Below are positions 42,592 to 51,526 of a stretch of 64,000 nucleotides of DNA, in pieces (positions within the stretch are counted from its first letter, which is position 1; each line of letters begins with the position of its first letter). Source of the stretch: Methylobacterium sp. 2A (lineage in GTDB: Bacteria > Pseudomonadota > Alphaproteobacteria > Rhizobiales > Beijerinckiaceae); assembly GCF_009806555.1 (NCBI RefSeq), contig NZ_VUOK01000060.1, positions 124,001 to 188,000 of the forward strand. Direction: 5' to 3'. The position numbers and the translations under genes are program-made. The notes below the pieces were generated by a model. It did not search any database and was not told the origin of the DNA. It saw nothing but the letters and a program-made list of their open reading frames with translations.

Positions 42592-43059
42592 TCAAACGAA
42601 GAGATGGTCGATGCCCTGGCGGGACATCGTGTCGGATTGAAGGGCGAGGCACAGCCCGTGGATCGCGGAGGCTTTCGGCGTGCCCCGCTGAAGCATCGGC
42701 AGCAGGTTCGCCTTGGCGAACAAGGTCTCGTTCCCCGGGGTACGCTGGGCACTCTTGAAGGAATGGACGAATTCGCGCTTGGCGATCTCCCGCCACTCGC
42801 TGATCTGCACCTCCCGGTGACGCGTATCGGCGCTCACCCGGTCGAAGGTTTCGTGGACCGACGAGCGCTCCCCTTCGATCACCTGGCAGGCGAAGTTGCC
42901 CTCGATCACCAGGAAGCTGGTGATGACCGCGAACTCGTTCTTCTTCTGGGCGGTGCGGCCGATCTCGGCGATCTGCTCGGACCGCTTCCCCGGATCCGAC
43001 GACAGGTTGAGGCGCGAGAAGTAGATGATGTGGACGAGGCTGGTCCGTTTCGCCCGCAT
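42592..43059 (-). CDS. BLUF-domain blue-light sensor
   Basis: A 155-residue short BLUF protein binding FAD. By alignment with AppA, Tyr13 (IIYFSR), Asn41 (KKNEFAVITSFLVIEG) and Gln59 (FACQVIEGE) of the photocycle are present, as is the SVHETFDRVSADTRH region. The AppA Trp104/Met106 positions are Ser100 and Lys102 here, so the semi-conserved Met is missing. About 50 C-terminal residues form the helical cap. ATG at 43059 chosen; the frame is open to 43116. Co-transcribed with a receiver gene. Confidence 0.83.
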   Translation of the reverse strand: MRAKRTSLVHIIYFSRLNLSSDPGKRSEQIAEIGRTAQKKNEFAVITSFLVIEGNFACQVIEGERSSVHETFDRVSADTRHREVQISEWREIAKREFVHSFKSAQRTPGNETLFAKANLLPMLQRGTPKASAIHGLCLALQSDTMSRQGIDHLFV

Positions 43060-43360
43060 GATCCCGAGACCTGAAATCCCCACCGGTCCGGCGCATCCAA
43101 TCCAGACGCGCCGCACCTAATCCTGGCCGACGGCAATCCTCGCACGGGTCCGGATAACGTGTCGTAAACGAGGGCCAGCGGCCGCCCCGGACCGACACGT
43201 CCCCTGCCGGGCAGGATTTGCCCAGTCGGGCCGCCCGGCCTGCCAAGGCTGCCGGGTCCCGTCGGGGCACCGCCTGCATTATCAAGACCTTGGCAGTGGC
43301 ACAACGGTTGCGGCCGTTCGGACCTGCGGGCCGTGCCGGCGCGCATCGGGATCGCTCGCC
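43060..43360. promoter_or_regulatory. 301-bp divergent region, BLUF operon / flgE
   Basis: Contains the flgE sigma-54 promoter (43297-43312) and the start region of the BLUF operon. GC-rich with several short repeats (GGGCCGCCCGGCC). No gene seen. Confidence 0.6.
43297..43312 (+). promoter_or_regulatory. Sigma-54 promoter of flgE
   Basis: TGGCACAACGGTTGCG matches the -24/-12 consensus with perfect GG-to-GC spacing. The start would be near 43323, giving a leader of about 38 nt. Class III flagellar genes of Caulobacter-like bacteria use sigma-54 with FlbD, and FliX (encoded at 51098) modulates FlbD. Confidence 0.8.
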
Positions 43361-44701
43361 ATGGATCTTTTCTCAGCCCTGCAGACCTCGGTCTCCGGAT
43401 TGCAGGCGCAATCCTACGCCATCAGCAACATCTCCGGGAACATCGCCAACTCGCAGACGACCGGCTTCAAGCGCGTCGATACCAGCTTCGTCGACCTGAT
43501 GAACGAATCGGTGCCGAAGCGCGAGACCTCCGGTTCCGTCCTGGCCCAGTCGCAGCTGACCAACACGCTGGCCGGTAACGTCGTCGCGACCAGCGTGCCG
43601 ACCAACATGGCGATCAGCGGCACGGGCTTCTTCACGGTGGTGCAGAAGACCGGCGATGCGAACGGGGCTTCGACGCTCGGCGGTACGGCGATGTACACCC
43701 GCCGCGGCGACTTCACCCAGGACAAGGACGGCTATCTGGTCAACGGAGCCGGCGGATACCTGACCGGCACCAATCTCGACCCGAAAACCGGTCAGGTGAA
43801 GGATACAGGCCCGATCCAGATCAACAACGTCTCGCTTCCGGCTCAGGTGACGACCACGATCAACTACGCGGCGAATCTCCCCGCAACGCCAGCGACCGCC
43901 AATTATACGGCCACGAAGGACGACACCTTCGGCGGGGCGGTGGGGGCATCGGTCACTGCGGCCAACGCTCCGGACTTCGTCAGCAAGAGCATCGCTGGGC
44001 CCTCGGTCACGGTGTACACGTCGACCGGCGCGCCGCTGACGCTGAGCACGCGCTGGGCGAAGATGAACGACGCGACGGCGACAACCCCGGCGACGTGGAA
44101 CCTCTTCTATGCGTCCGATCCGACGGTCTCGGCCACGGCGACCGACTGGACGAATGCCGGGACAGACTTCACGTTCGACTCGACGGGCAAGATGACGGCA
44201 CCCGCTACGAGTCCCGCCACCATCAACAACGTCAAGATCGGTGACTATACCTTTCCGAGCATCAACCTGAATTTCGGGACGGGTGACCTGACCCAGTATT
44301 CCGACTCGACGGGCGCCGTCACCACGAACAAGCTGACCCAGGATGGCAGCACCGCGGGGACCCTGACGAGCGTCGCGGTCGGCAGCGACGGCAAGATCAA
44401 CGGCACGTTCTCGAACGGGACGGTGGCGGCGATCGCCACGGTGGGCATCGCCCAGTTCGCCAATCCGGACGGCCTGAAAGGCGATACGAGCGGCAACTAC
44501 GTCCAGACTGTGGATTCCGGCCCGCCGCTCTCCGGGCTCAACGGCAGCACGATCTCGGGCGCCAGCATCGAGCAATCCAACACCGACATTGCGACCGAAT
44601 TCTCTAAGATGATCGTAACCCAGCAGGCCTATTCTGCGAACACGCGGGTCATGTCGACGGCTCAGACGATGATGTCTGACCTGCTCAACGTGATCCGCTG
44701 A
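43361..44701 (+). CDS. flgE: Flagellar hook protein FlgE
   Basis: A 446-residue hook subunit. N-terminal rod/hook motif (MDLFSALQTSVSGLQAQSYA, ISNISGNIANSQTTGFKR), the FlgE-type FYVRGGDFTQDKDGYLVN-like segment (here RRGDFTQDKDGYLVNGAGGYL), and the C-terminal coiled coil (IEQSNTDIATEFSKMIVTQQAYSANTRVMSTAQTMMSDLLNVIR) are all present. Central region is Thr/Ala-rich. First of three same-strand hook genes. Confidence 0.95.
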   Translation: MDLFSALQTSVSGLQAQSYAISNISGNIANSQTTGFKRVDTSFVDLMNESVPKRETSGSVLAQSQLTNTLAGNVVATSVPTNMAISGTGFFTVVQKTGDANGASTLGGTAMYTRRGDFTQDKDGYLVNGAGGYLTGTNLDPKTGQVKDTGPIQINNVSLPAQVTTTINYAANLPATPATANYTATKDDTFGGAVGASVTAANAPDFVSKSIAGPSVTVYTSTGAPLTLSTRWAKMNDATATTPATWNLFYASDPTVSATATDWTNAGTDFTFDSTGKMTAPATSPATINNVKIGDYTFPSINLNFGTGDLTQYSDSTGAVTTNKLTQDGSTAGTLTSVAVGSDGKINGTFSNGTVAAIATVGIAQFANPDGLKGDTSGNYVQTVDSGPPLSGLNGSTISGASIEQSNTDIATEFSKMIVTQQAYSANTRVMSTAQTMMSDLLNVIR

Positions 44702-44732
44702 GTGTCGGGCGCCGGGCTGCGGAGGGCGTGAG

Positions 44733-46565
44733 ATGTCGCTGAATGCGCTTTCGACCGCCACCGCGGGGCTGGCCGCCACGCAGGCGGCGATCAACGTGGT
44801 CTCGCAGAACGTCGCCAACGCCGGCACGGCGGGCTACGTCAAGCGGACGCTCTCGACCGTCTCCACCGGCCCGAACAATTCCGGGGTCGCGGCCGGGCAG
44901 ATCACCCGCAGCTTCGATGCGGCGGCGCTCAGCCAGCTGCGGCTGGAGACCTCCGGCGCCGCCTACACCAGCACCAAGGCCGGGATCGCCACGCAGCTCG
45001 ACGCCCTCTACGGGACGCCCGGTACCGCCACGTCGCTCGACGGCACCCTGAACACCTTCACCGAATCGCTGCAGGAACTGGCCGCGAACCCGACCTCCGC
45101 GGCCGCCCGGACGACGGTCCTCGGCGACGCCTCGGCGCTGGCCACCCAGATCAACAGCGCCGCCACCACGGTGCAGACCCTGCGCAGCGGGATCGAAACG
45201 CAGCTCGGCACCGACACGAACGCGGCTGGCGCCCTGTTGACGAGCATCGCCAGCCTGAACACCAAGATCCAGAACACCTCCGACGATGCCTCGCTGGCCG
45301 ACCTTCAGGACCAGCGCGATCAGGCGATCACCAGCCTGTCGAGCTACATGGACATCAAGACGACCGCGCAGCGCGACGGGACGGTGTCAATCCTGACCCA
45401 GTCGGGCGTGACGCTGGTCGACCGCGGCTCCGCCGCGTCGCTGAGCTTCGACGGGCGCGGCACCCTGAATGCCAACGCGACCTACTCGACCGATCCGAAT
45501 CAGCGTTCGGTCGGGACCATCACCGCCACGCTGCCGGGCGGCGGCGTCATCGATCTCGGCGCACCGAACGTGCTGCGCTCCGGCAGCCTCGCCGCCGAGT
45601 TCGAGCTGCGCGACCAGACCCTGCCGCAGGCGCAGCGCCAGCTCGACGACCTCGCGGCGGGGCTCGCCACCGGGCTGACCAACAAGCAGGTGACGGCCAC
45701 CCAGCAGGCCACGGGCAATGCCGCCACGATCGATCTGAGCGGCCTCCAGCCGGGCAACACCCTGACGATCCCGGCCAGCGCGAACAGCACGGGCCGGAAC
45801 ATCATCCTGGTCGCGTCCAAGGACCCGTCGACCACCGTCACCGCGAGCCAGACCGTCGACGCCAACGCCCTGGTGGCGACGATCCAGATCCCGGTGGGCA
45901 CGGCGCAGATCGACTCGGCGCTCAAGGGCCTCGATCCGGAACTGTCGGCGAACGTCACCGGCACGAGCCTCACGATCACGAGCACCGGCGCGAAGCCGGT
46001 CACGGCGACGGCCAGCATCACCGTCCCGACCTCGGCCGATCCCACATCCGGCTATCCGCAACTCGCCCTGTTCGTGGATGGCACGGCCAACAGCCTCTAC
46101 ACCGGTTCGCTCGACGGCGGCTCGACGCTGGCCGGCCTTGCCCAACGCCTGACCATCAACAGCCAGGTCTCCGGCAACCTGGCGTTCCTGACGTCGACGA
46201 GCGCGTCGGACACGACCGCCACCGGAAAGCGGGCGCAGAGCCTGTTCTCGGCCCTGACCTCGACGCAGATGACCTTCTCGTCGGCGAGCGGGATCGGCGG
46301 CGTCTCGGCGCCCTACAGCACCACCGTGGCCGGCTTCGCGCAGGACATCATCGCGACGCAGGGCGCCGCCTCCGCGAACACGAGCGCGATCGACGCGACG
46401 CAGCAGACCGCGCTCTCCACCGCGCAGGCTCGGTTCTCCTCCGCGGCGGGGGTCAACATCGACCAGGAGATGTCGAATCTGATCGCCCTGCAGACCGCCT
46501 ACGGCGCCAATGCCCGTGTGCTCTCCGCGGCGCGCGACATGCTCAACCAGCTGCTGCAGATCTGA
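44733..46565 (+). CDS. flgK: Flagellar hook-associated protein 1 FlgK
   Basis: A 610-residue junction protein between hook and filament. N-terminus MSLNALSTATAGLAATQAAI and SQNVANAGTAGYVKR; C-terminus EMSNLIALQTAYGANARVLSAARDMLNQLLQI are the FlgK terminal helices. Between them are Ser/Thr/Ala-rich beta domains. GGAGGG precedes the ATG. It is 31 bp after flgE and 2 bp before flgL. Confidence 0.93.
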   Translation: MSLNALSTATAGLAATQAAINVVSQNVANAGTAGYVKRTLSTVSTGPNNSGVAAGQITRSFDAAALSQLRLETSGAAYTSTKAGIATQLDALYGTPGTATSLDGTLNTFTESLQELAANPTSAAARTTVLGDASALATQINSAATTVQTLRSGIETQLGTDTNAAGALLTSIASLNTKIQNTSDDASLADLQDQRDQAITSLSSYMDIKTTAQRDGTVSILTQSGVTLVDRGSAASLSFDGRGTLNANATYSTDPNQRSVGTITATLPGGGVIDLGAPNVLRSGSLAAEFELRDQTLPQAQRQLDDLAAGLATGLTNKQVTATQQATGNAATIDLSGLQPGNTLTIPASANSTGRNIILVASKDPSTTVTASQTVDANALVATIQIPVGTAQIDSALKGLDPELSANVTGTSLTITSTGAKPVTATASITVPTSADPTSGYPQLALFVDGTANSLYTGSLDGGSTLAGLAQRLTINSQVSGNLAFLTSTSASDTTATGKRAQSLFSALTSTQMTFSSASGIGGVSAPYSTTVAGFAQDIIATQGAASANTSAIDATQQTALSTAQARFSSAAGVNIDQEMSNLIALQTAYGANARVLSAARDMLNQLLQI

Positions 46566-46567
46566 TC

Positions 46568-48136
46568 ATGACGACGATCACGCCCTTCGCGGCCGGCTCC
46601 TATCTCACGGCCCGCAACGCCTCGAACCTCACGACGCTGAAGAACCAGCTGAACGACCTGTCGAACCAGGTCTCCAGCGGGAAGGTGGCGACGACCTATG
46701 GTGGCCTGGGTTCCGGGCGTTCGACGGCGCTCGCCGCCCAGGCGACGCTGAGCGCGCTCACCGGTTATGCCGCCGGCATCGGTGCCGCCCAGACCCGCAC
46801 GAATCTGGCGGTGACCAGCCTGACGCAGGTGGCCACGATCGGGACGAGCGCCCGGGACACCCTCAACAACGGCCTCCAGAGCGCCGCGGCCAGCAGCGTC
46901 GCGGGTCGCGCCACCGCGCTGTCGGACCTGCAGACGGCCCTCGATACCCTGAACCAGTCGGCGGCGGGCAACTACCTGTTCGGCGGCGGCAACGCGACCA
47001 CCCCGCCGGTCGCCGACGTCAACACGATCCTGTCCGGCACGACCAACAGCGACGGGACCCCGAAGCTCGGCCTTCAGGGATACATCGCCGCCCAGGTGAA
47101 GGCGGATCTCGGATCGGGGATGGGCCGGCTCACGGTCTCCCCCACCGGCAACAACCCGGTTGTCGTGTCGGAGCCGAACGACGCGACCCGTGGGACCTTC
47201 GGCTTCACGCTGGGCGGCGCCACGTCGTCGGCGCCCTCCCTGCCCACGGCGATCACCGCGACACCCGTCGCCGGAACGGCCACGACCCCGGGCACGGTGA
47301 GCTTCAACGTGAACACTCAGCCGGCCGTCGGCGACAGCGTCACGGTCACGCTGCAGATGTCGGACAAGACCTCGACGACGCTGACGCTCACCGCGGTTTC
47401 GGGGTCGTCGGACCCCGCCGCGACGGGGATGGGGGCGACCTTCAAGATCGGCGCGAACACGGCCGAGACCGCCGACAACCTCAACACCGCTCTCCAAGGG
47501 GCCCTCGCGGCCGCCGCCGGAACCACCCTGGCGGCCAGCTCGACCGCAACCGCCGCGGGGAACTTCTTCAAGGGCTCGGCGAGCGCCGGTGTCTATCCTC
47601 CGCATATCGACACGTCGAGCGGTCTGCCCGCCTACGTCGCCGGGACGAAGGACAACACGGTGCTCTGGTACCAGGGCGAGGATTCCGGCACGCCGGCGAT
47701 CGACACCCAGTCGGTCCAGATCAGCGCGGGCGCCAGCATCGGCACCGGCGCGCGCGCCAACGACGGCTCGATCCAGCAGGTCCTGACAGGCCTCGCCACG
47801 ATGGCCTACGCCCTTCCCGCGACGACCGGCGGCGACGTCAACACTGCCTATCAGGCGGTGGTCGACCGGGCGGGAAGCCTCCTGACCTCCGCCTATACCA
47901 GCCCGAGCATCCAGGACACCGTCACCCAGCTCTCCCTCGCCTCCGCGCGCCTGACCAACGCCAGCAGCACGAACGCGGCCACCCAGAACACCGTGCAGAA
48001 CACCATCGACGGGATCGAGCAGGCCCCGACCGAGGAAGTCGTGGCCAAACTCCTCGACGTGCAGAACCGGCTTCAGGCGAGCTACCAGATCACGGCCACG
48101 CTCTCGAAGCTGTCGCTGGTCAATTACATCAGCTGA
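46568..48136 (+). CDS. flgL: Flagellar hook-associated protein FlgL (flagellin-like)
   Basis: A 522-residue flagellin-family protein: N-terminal coil (YLTARNASNLTTLKNQLNDLSNQVSSGK) and C-terminal coil (QNTVQNTIDGIEQAPTEEVVAKLLDVQNRLQASYQITATLSKLSLVNYIS). The middle is long, Thr/Ala-rich and variable. Position directly after flgK supports FlgL rather than filament flagellin. Confidence 0.9.
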   Translation: MTTITPFAAGSYLTARNASNLTTLKNQLNDLSNQVSSGKVATTYGGLGSGRSTALAAQATLSALTGYAAGIGAAQTRTNLAVTSLTQVATIGTSARDTLNNGLQSAAASSVAGRATALSDLQTALDTLNQSAAGNYLFGGGNATTPPVADVNTILSGTTNSDGTPKLGLQGYIAAQVKADLGSGMGRLTVSPTGNNPVVVSEPNDATRGTFGFTLGGATSSAPSLPTAITATPVAGTATTPGTVSFNVNTQPAVGDSVTVTLQMSDKTSTTLTLTAVSGSSDPAATGMGATFKIGANTAETADNLNTALQGALAAAAGTTLAASSTATAAGNFFKGSASAGVYPPHIDTSSGLPAYVAGTKDNTVLWYQGEDSGTPAIDTQSVQISAGASIGTGARANDGSIQQVLTGLATMAYALPATTGGDVNTAYQAVVDRAGSLLTSAYTSPSIQDTVTQLSLASARLTNASSTNAATQNTVQNTIDGIEQAPTEEVVAKLLDVQNRLQASYQITATLSKLSLVNYIS

Positions 48137-48287
48137 GGACCGCCAACGGCCGATATGCGGGCGCCTCCTGTTTCCGGTGAACCGGATCTTGAACGATCGC
48201 CGCGATCATAGTCTTGCCGCTTTCCCGCAGTGAACCGTGGATTGCGGATGGACCGTCGGGTCGCCGTCGATGTGAGGTGAGGTTCGC

Positions 48288-48548
48288 ATGTCGCTGTCCG
48301 AACCTGTCGAGCTGGTCCGCCGTCTGGGGGCCGCGCCGCCGGTCGGCGCCATCGTGGTCGTCGAGCAGGCGGTCGATCTCTACATCGCCGGCTATGCCCG
48401 GCTGGACGACCGCGGCGTCGCCCTCGACATCCTCCTGCGCGACCTCGCACGGCTGCGCATCCTCGAGCCGGATCTCGACGTGTTCATCGCGGAGGTGGAA
48501 GGCTATATCGATCTGCTGCACCGGCAGCTGACGCGACAGGCCGCCTGA
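48288..48548 (+). CDS. Small hypothetical protein in flagellar block (86 aa)
   Basis: Helical, strongly acidic/hydrophobic protein (LVRRLGAAPPVGAIVVVEQAVDLYI, LDILLRDLARLRILEPDLDVFIAEVEGYIDLLHRQL) with no cysteine, signal or membrane segment. AGGTGAGG precedes the ATG. No family recognised; it does not look like FlaF or FlbT. Possibly a flagellar chaperone, judged only by its position 151 bp after flgL. Confidence 0.6.
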   Translation: MSLSEPVELVRRLGAAPPVGAIVVVEQAVDLYIAGYARLDDRGVALDILLRDLARLRILEPDLDVFIAEVEGYIDLLHRQLTRQAA

Positions 48549-48549
48549 G

Positions 48550-48870
48550 ATGCCGGGACAGACGCTGCCGGCCTCGATCCTGGCAGCCCTGCTGCTGACC
48601 TGCCCCGCCCTGGCCACCGAACTGCAGAAGGCGCCGATGGCGCCCGGGCCGGTGCCGTGCTCCTCGAAGGGTCAGGGGTTCGTGCGCCTGCCGGGCAGCG
48701 ACAGCTGCGTGCGCGTGTCCGGCCGCGTCACGGCGGGGATGGATCTGCGCGCGGGGCACGCCCCGGCGGTGGCACCGCTCGTCGCCGGCCGCCTCGCGAT
48801 CGACAACCGCGCCGATACAGAGCTCGGCGAGGTGCGGACCTACCTGCGCATCGGCAACGGCCGCCGCTGA
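48550..48870 (+). CDS. Short exported Porin_2-like protein (106 aa)
   Basis: Signal peptide (residues about 1-22, ending ALA), then CSSKGQGFVRLPGSDSCVRVSGRVTAGMD. This copies the N-terminal signature of alphaproteobacterial Porin_2 proteins, including two cysteines, but the protein stops after about 80 mature residues where a porin has 300 or more. It starts 1 nt after the previous stop. A porin remnant or an independent small periplasmic protein; see findings. Confidence 0.65.
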   Translation: MPGQTLPASILAALLLTCPALATELQKAPMAPGPVPCSSKGQGFVRLPGSDSCVRVSGRVTAGMDLRAGHAPAVAPLVAGRLAIDNRADTELGEVRTYLRIGNGRR

Positions 48871-48890
48871 ATCGCCTGTTCGGGGGCGCC

Positions 48891-49376
48891 CTACAGATTC
48901 CGGGACAGCACCAGGGGGCCGCTGCGGACGCCGCGACCGTAGGGGGAGGGGGCCGGGGCCTGCCGTCCATAGGTCGCGGGCAGCTGCGCGCGGCCGATCT
49001 CCTCGGCGAGCGACTTGATCAGGCCCTCCGACACCGTTTTGGCGCTGTCGAGCACGGTCTGGTTCGCCTCGACGGCGGCGGTGAAGCGCTTGTGCGCCAC
49101 CCGCAACTGCTCGACGCCCTCGGGATGGAAGCGCTTCAGCGCCACGGCGTTGGCCTTGGCGACCTCCAGGCCCTGCATGTAGGCGGCCGCCAGCGCCGCC
49201 TTCGGCTCGGAGGCCGCGATCCCCTCCCGCAGCCGCCCGGCACGGACATGGGCCGCCTCGTCGGCGAGCACCGCCTCCAGGGCGGCCATGTTGCCGAGCA
49301 CCCCGGCGACCAGCGCCTCCGCGGTCACGCGGTCCGCGACGCGCAGCGGTTCAGACCTGTGCATGGGTCGGTCCAT
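48891..49376 (-). CDS. FlgN-like flagellar chaperone
   Basis: A 161-residue, mostly helical protein: VLGNMAALEAVLADEAAHVRAGRLREGIAASEPKAALAAAYMQGLE resembles the FlgN fold that guards FlgK and FlgL before export. The tail is Pro/Gly-rich. The ATG at 49376 has AGGGAG 9 nt upstream and overlaps the end of flgJ by 26 bp. Family call by eye and by context. Confidence 0.7.
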   Translation of the reverse strand: MDRPMHRSEPLRVADRVTAEALVAGVLGNMAALEAVLADEAAHVRAGRLREGIAASEPKAALAAAYMQGLEVAKANAVALKRFHPEGVEQLRVAHKRFTAAVEANQTVLDSAKTVSEGLIKSLAEEIGRAQLPATYGRQAPAPSPYGRGVRSGPLVLSRNL

Positions 49377-49692
49377 CGCTCGATGCTCCCTGCATCTTCA
49401 TGATCTCACGGAAGATCGAATCGGCAATGCCGACGCCGCCGCTCTTCACGATCTGTCCCGCGTATTCCTTGGTCAGCATCGAGCGGTAGATGCCGCCGCC
49501 CGTGCCGTTCTCGCCGAGCGGGCCGTCGGTCCCTTCGGATTGCGTGAGACGATCGAGGCTCGATTCCAGGAACATCGATTCGAATTCGGTCGCGGTCTTC
49601 CAGGCCTTGGCCTTGCTGGCGGAGCCGGTCAGGCCGTTCGCCGCGGTCCCGAGGCTGGCGGCGACGTTGGTCGCGATGGTGATGCCCTGCAT
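49351..49692 (-). CDS. flgJ: Rod-binding protein FlgJ (N-terminal type)
   Basis: A 113-residue rod-binding domain: WKTATEFESMFLESSLDRLTQSEGTDGPLGENGTGGGIYRSMLTKEYAGQIVKSGGVGIADSIFREI is the FlgJ rod-capping motif. The muramidase half of enterobacterial FlgJ is absent, which is normal in alphaproteobacteria and not a truncation. It follows flgI by 25 bp. Confidence 0.9.
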   Translation of the reverse strand: MQGITIATNVAASLGTAANGLTGSASKAKAWKTATEFESMFLESSLDRLTQSEGTDGPLGENGTGGGIYRSMLTKEYAGQIVKSGGVGIADSIFREIMKMQGASSDGPTHAQV

Positions 49693-49717
49693 GGTCGTGC
49701 CCCTCCCGAAGGCTTCG

Positions 49718-50854
49718 TCACATCAGCTCGATTTCGGCCTGCAGGGCCCCGGCCGCCTTGATGGCCTGCAGGATCGAGATCAGGTCGCGGGGGCCGACGC
49801 CGAGGGCGTTGAGGCCGTCCACGAGTTCGCGCAGGCTCACGCCCTCCTTGACCAGGGCCAGCTTGTTGCCCTCGCCGGTATCGACCTTGACGCCGGTGCG
49901 CGGCACCACCGCCGTCCGGCCGTTGGAGAGCGGCGCCGGCTGGCTGACCTGCGGCTGCTCGGTGATGGTGATGGTCAGGTTGCCCTGCGCGATCGCCACC
50001 GTGGAGACGTGGACGTCGCGGCCCATCACGATGATGCCGGAGCGCTCGTCGACGATGACGCGGGCGGTCTGGTCGGGCTCGACCTTCAACTGCTCCACCT
50101 CGGTGATCAGCCGGATCATGTTGCCGTTGTAGCGGGCCGGAATCTGGATCGTGACGGTGGCGGGATCCGTGGGCTCGGCCGTGTCGGCGCCCATGAAGTC
50201 GTTGATCGCCGCGGCGATCCGCTTCGAGGTGGTGAAGTCGGGATTGCGCAGGGACAGGCGCAGGGACTTGGCGTCGTTCAGCTTGAAGGCGATCTCGCGC
50301 TCGATATTGGCGCCGTTGGAGATGCGCCCGTTGGTCGGCACGCCCCGTGTGATCTTGGCGGCGGCGCCCTCGGCGGCGAAGCCCGCGATCGCCACCGAAC
50401 CCTGGGCCAGGGCGTAGACCTCCCCGTCGGCGCCGAGCAGCGGCGTCACCAGCAGCGTGCCGCCCTGCAGCGACTTGGCGTCGCCCAGGGATGAGACCGT
50501 GACGTCGATGCGCGTGCCCTGCGCGGCGAAGGGCGGGAGGTTGGCCGTCACCATGACGGCGGCGAGGTTCTGCGTGCGCATCGTGGCGCCGCGGGTGTTC
50601 ACGCCGAGCCGTTCCAGCATCGCCTGCAGCGACTGCTTGGTGAACGGGATGTTGTTGAGCGTATCGCCGGTGCCGTTGAGGCCGACCACGATGCCGTAGC
50701 CCACGAGCTGGTTCTGGCGCACGCCCTCGATGGAGGCGAGGTCCTTGACCCGCGACAGGGCGAGCGCCGGGCCGGAAAGCGCCGCGAGCAGCAGCGCGCC
50801 GGCGAGGAGGCCGGGCAAAGACCGGAGCAGACTGAACGCGGGACGCTGGCGCAT
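49718..50854 (-). CDS. flgI: Flagellar P-ring protein FlgI
   Basis: A 378-residue periplasmic P-ring subunit with a signal peptide (residues about 1-32) and the hallmark RVKDLASIEGVRQNQLVGYGIVVGLNGTGDTL, AAVMVTANLPPFAAQGTRIDVTVSSLGDAKSL and the C-terminal LRELVDGLNALGVGPRDLISILQAIKAAGAL. First gene of flgI-flgJ-flgN, driven by a sigma-54 promoter. ATG 50854 chosen for the signal peptide. Confidence 0.95.
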   Translation of the reverse strand: MRQRPAFSLLRSLPGLLAGALLLAALSGPALALSRVKDLASIEGVRQNQLVGYGIVVGLNGTGDTLNNIPFTKQSLQAMLERLGVNTRGATMRTQNLAAVMVTANLPPFAAQGTRIDVTVSSLGDAKSLQGGTLLVTPLLGADGEVYALAQGSVAIAGFAAEGAAAKITRGVPTNGRISNGANIEREIAFKLNDAKSLRLSLRNPDFTTSKRIAAAINDFMGADTAEPTDPATVTIQIPARYNGNMIRLITEVEQLKVEPDQTARVIVDERSGIIVMGRDVHVSTVAIAQGNLTITITEQPQVSQPAPLSNGRTAVVPRTGVKVDTGEGNKLALVKEGVSLRELVDGLNALGVGPRDLISILQAIKAAGALQAEIELM

Positions 50855-50892
50855 GCCGAGGGTTTCGTGGGTGAACGGACCTGCCCGCACCC

Positions 50893-50908
50893 TGCCAGCG
50901 CCGTGCCA
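50893..50908 (-). promoter_or_regulatory. Sigma-54 promoter of flgI
   Basis: Minus-strand TGGCACGGCGCTGGCA has a perfect -24 element (TGGCACG) and the -12 GC at canonical spacing, with one T-to-G change in the -12 box. The start would be near 50882, about 28 nt before the ATG. Confidence 0.7.
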
Positions 50909-51024
50909 TCCCGGCTGAGCCGCCAAGCCCCTCAGAATGTTGTTGTTTCCCGACCGACGCAGATGCGGTCGGCCGTGCGGCGCCGGCACCGGAGCTGCCT
51001 ACCCGGCAGCTTCTGCCGCCCCGT

Positions 51025-51040
51025 TTACCGACGCTTAACC
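51025..51040 (+). promoter_or_regulatory. CtrA-like box upstream of fliX
   Basis: TTTA-N7-TTAAC matches the CtrA consensus TTAA-N7-TTAAC with one mismatch, 58 bp before the fliX start. In Caulobacter fliX is a CtrA-controlled class II gene, so the placement is sensible. Confidence 0.5.
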
Positions 51041-51097
51041 CCACGGGCCGAATTTCCGGTGCGGCGCAGGGGCGCCTGGAGCAACGCGAACCGGATC

Positions 51098-51526
51098 ATG
51101 CGCGTCGAGACTCGCCAGCCGATCCAGAGCGCGGGCGGCGTCGCGGCCCCCCGACGGCAAGACGGCGGCCCCGGCTTCAGCCTCGACGCCGCCGCGACTC
51201 CGGCCTCCGGCGCCCACGCGACCGCGGCGGCCGCATCGCTCGCCGGGCTTGACGCGGTGCTGCTCCTCCAAGCCGAGAGCGAAACCCCGCAGGAGCGGCG
51301 CCGCCGCTCGGCCAAGCGCGGCCAGGACCTGCTCGACGGGCTGGACCGGTTGAAGGCCGCGTTGCTCGGCGGCCGGGTGGCGCCGCAGGAGCTGCGCGCC
51401 ATCGCGGGCCGGCTGGCCGAGCGTTCGGGTCCCTCGGGCGATCCGCGGCTCGACGGCCTCATGGCCGAGATCGAGCTGCGGGCGGCGGTGGAGCTGGCCA
51501 AGCTGGAAGCGCGCCGCAGCGCTTAA
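51098..51526 (+). CDS. fliX: Flagellar assembly regulator FliX
   Basis: A 142-residue class II flagellar regulator that links basal-body assembly to sigma-54 transcription through FlbD in Caulobacter. The C-terminal RRRRSAKRGQDLLDGLDRLKAALLGGRVAPQELRAIAG and LMAEIELRAAVELAKLEARR match FliX. N-terminal half is low-complexity. Its stop ends exactly one base before the stop of the convergent ATPase gene. Confidence 0.88.
   Translation: MRVETRQPIQSAGGVAAPRRQDGGPGFSLDAAATPASGAHATAAAASLAGLDAVLLLQAESETPQERRRRSAKRGQDLLDGLDRLKAALLGGRVAPQELRAIAGRLAERSGPSGDPRLDGLMAEIELRAAVELAKLEARRSA

Noticed and set aside
49351..49692. FlgJ as a truncated gene
   Set aside because: Alphaproteobacterial FlgJ commonly consists of the rod-binding domain only.
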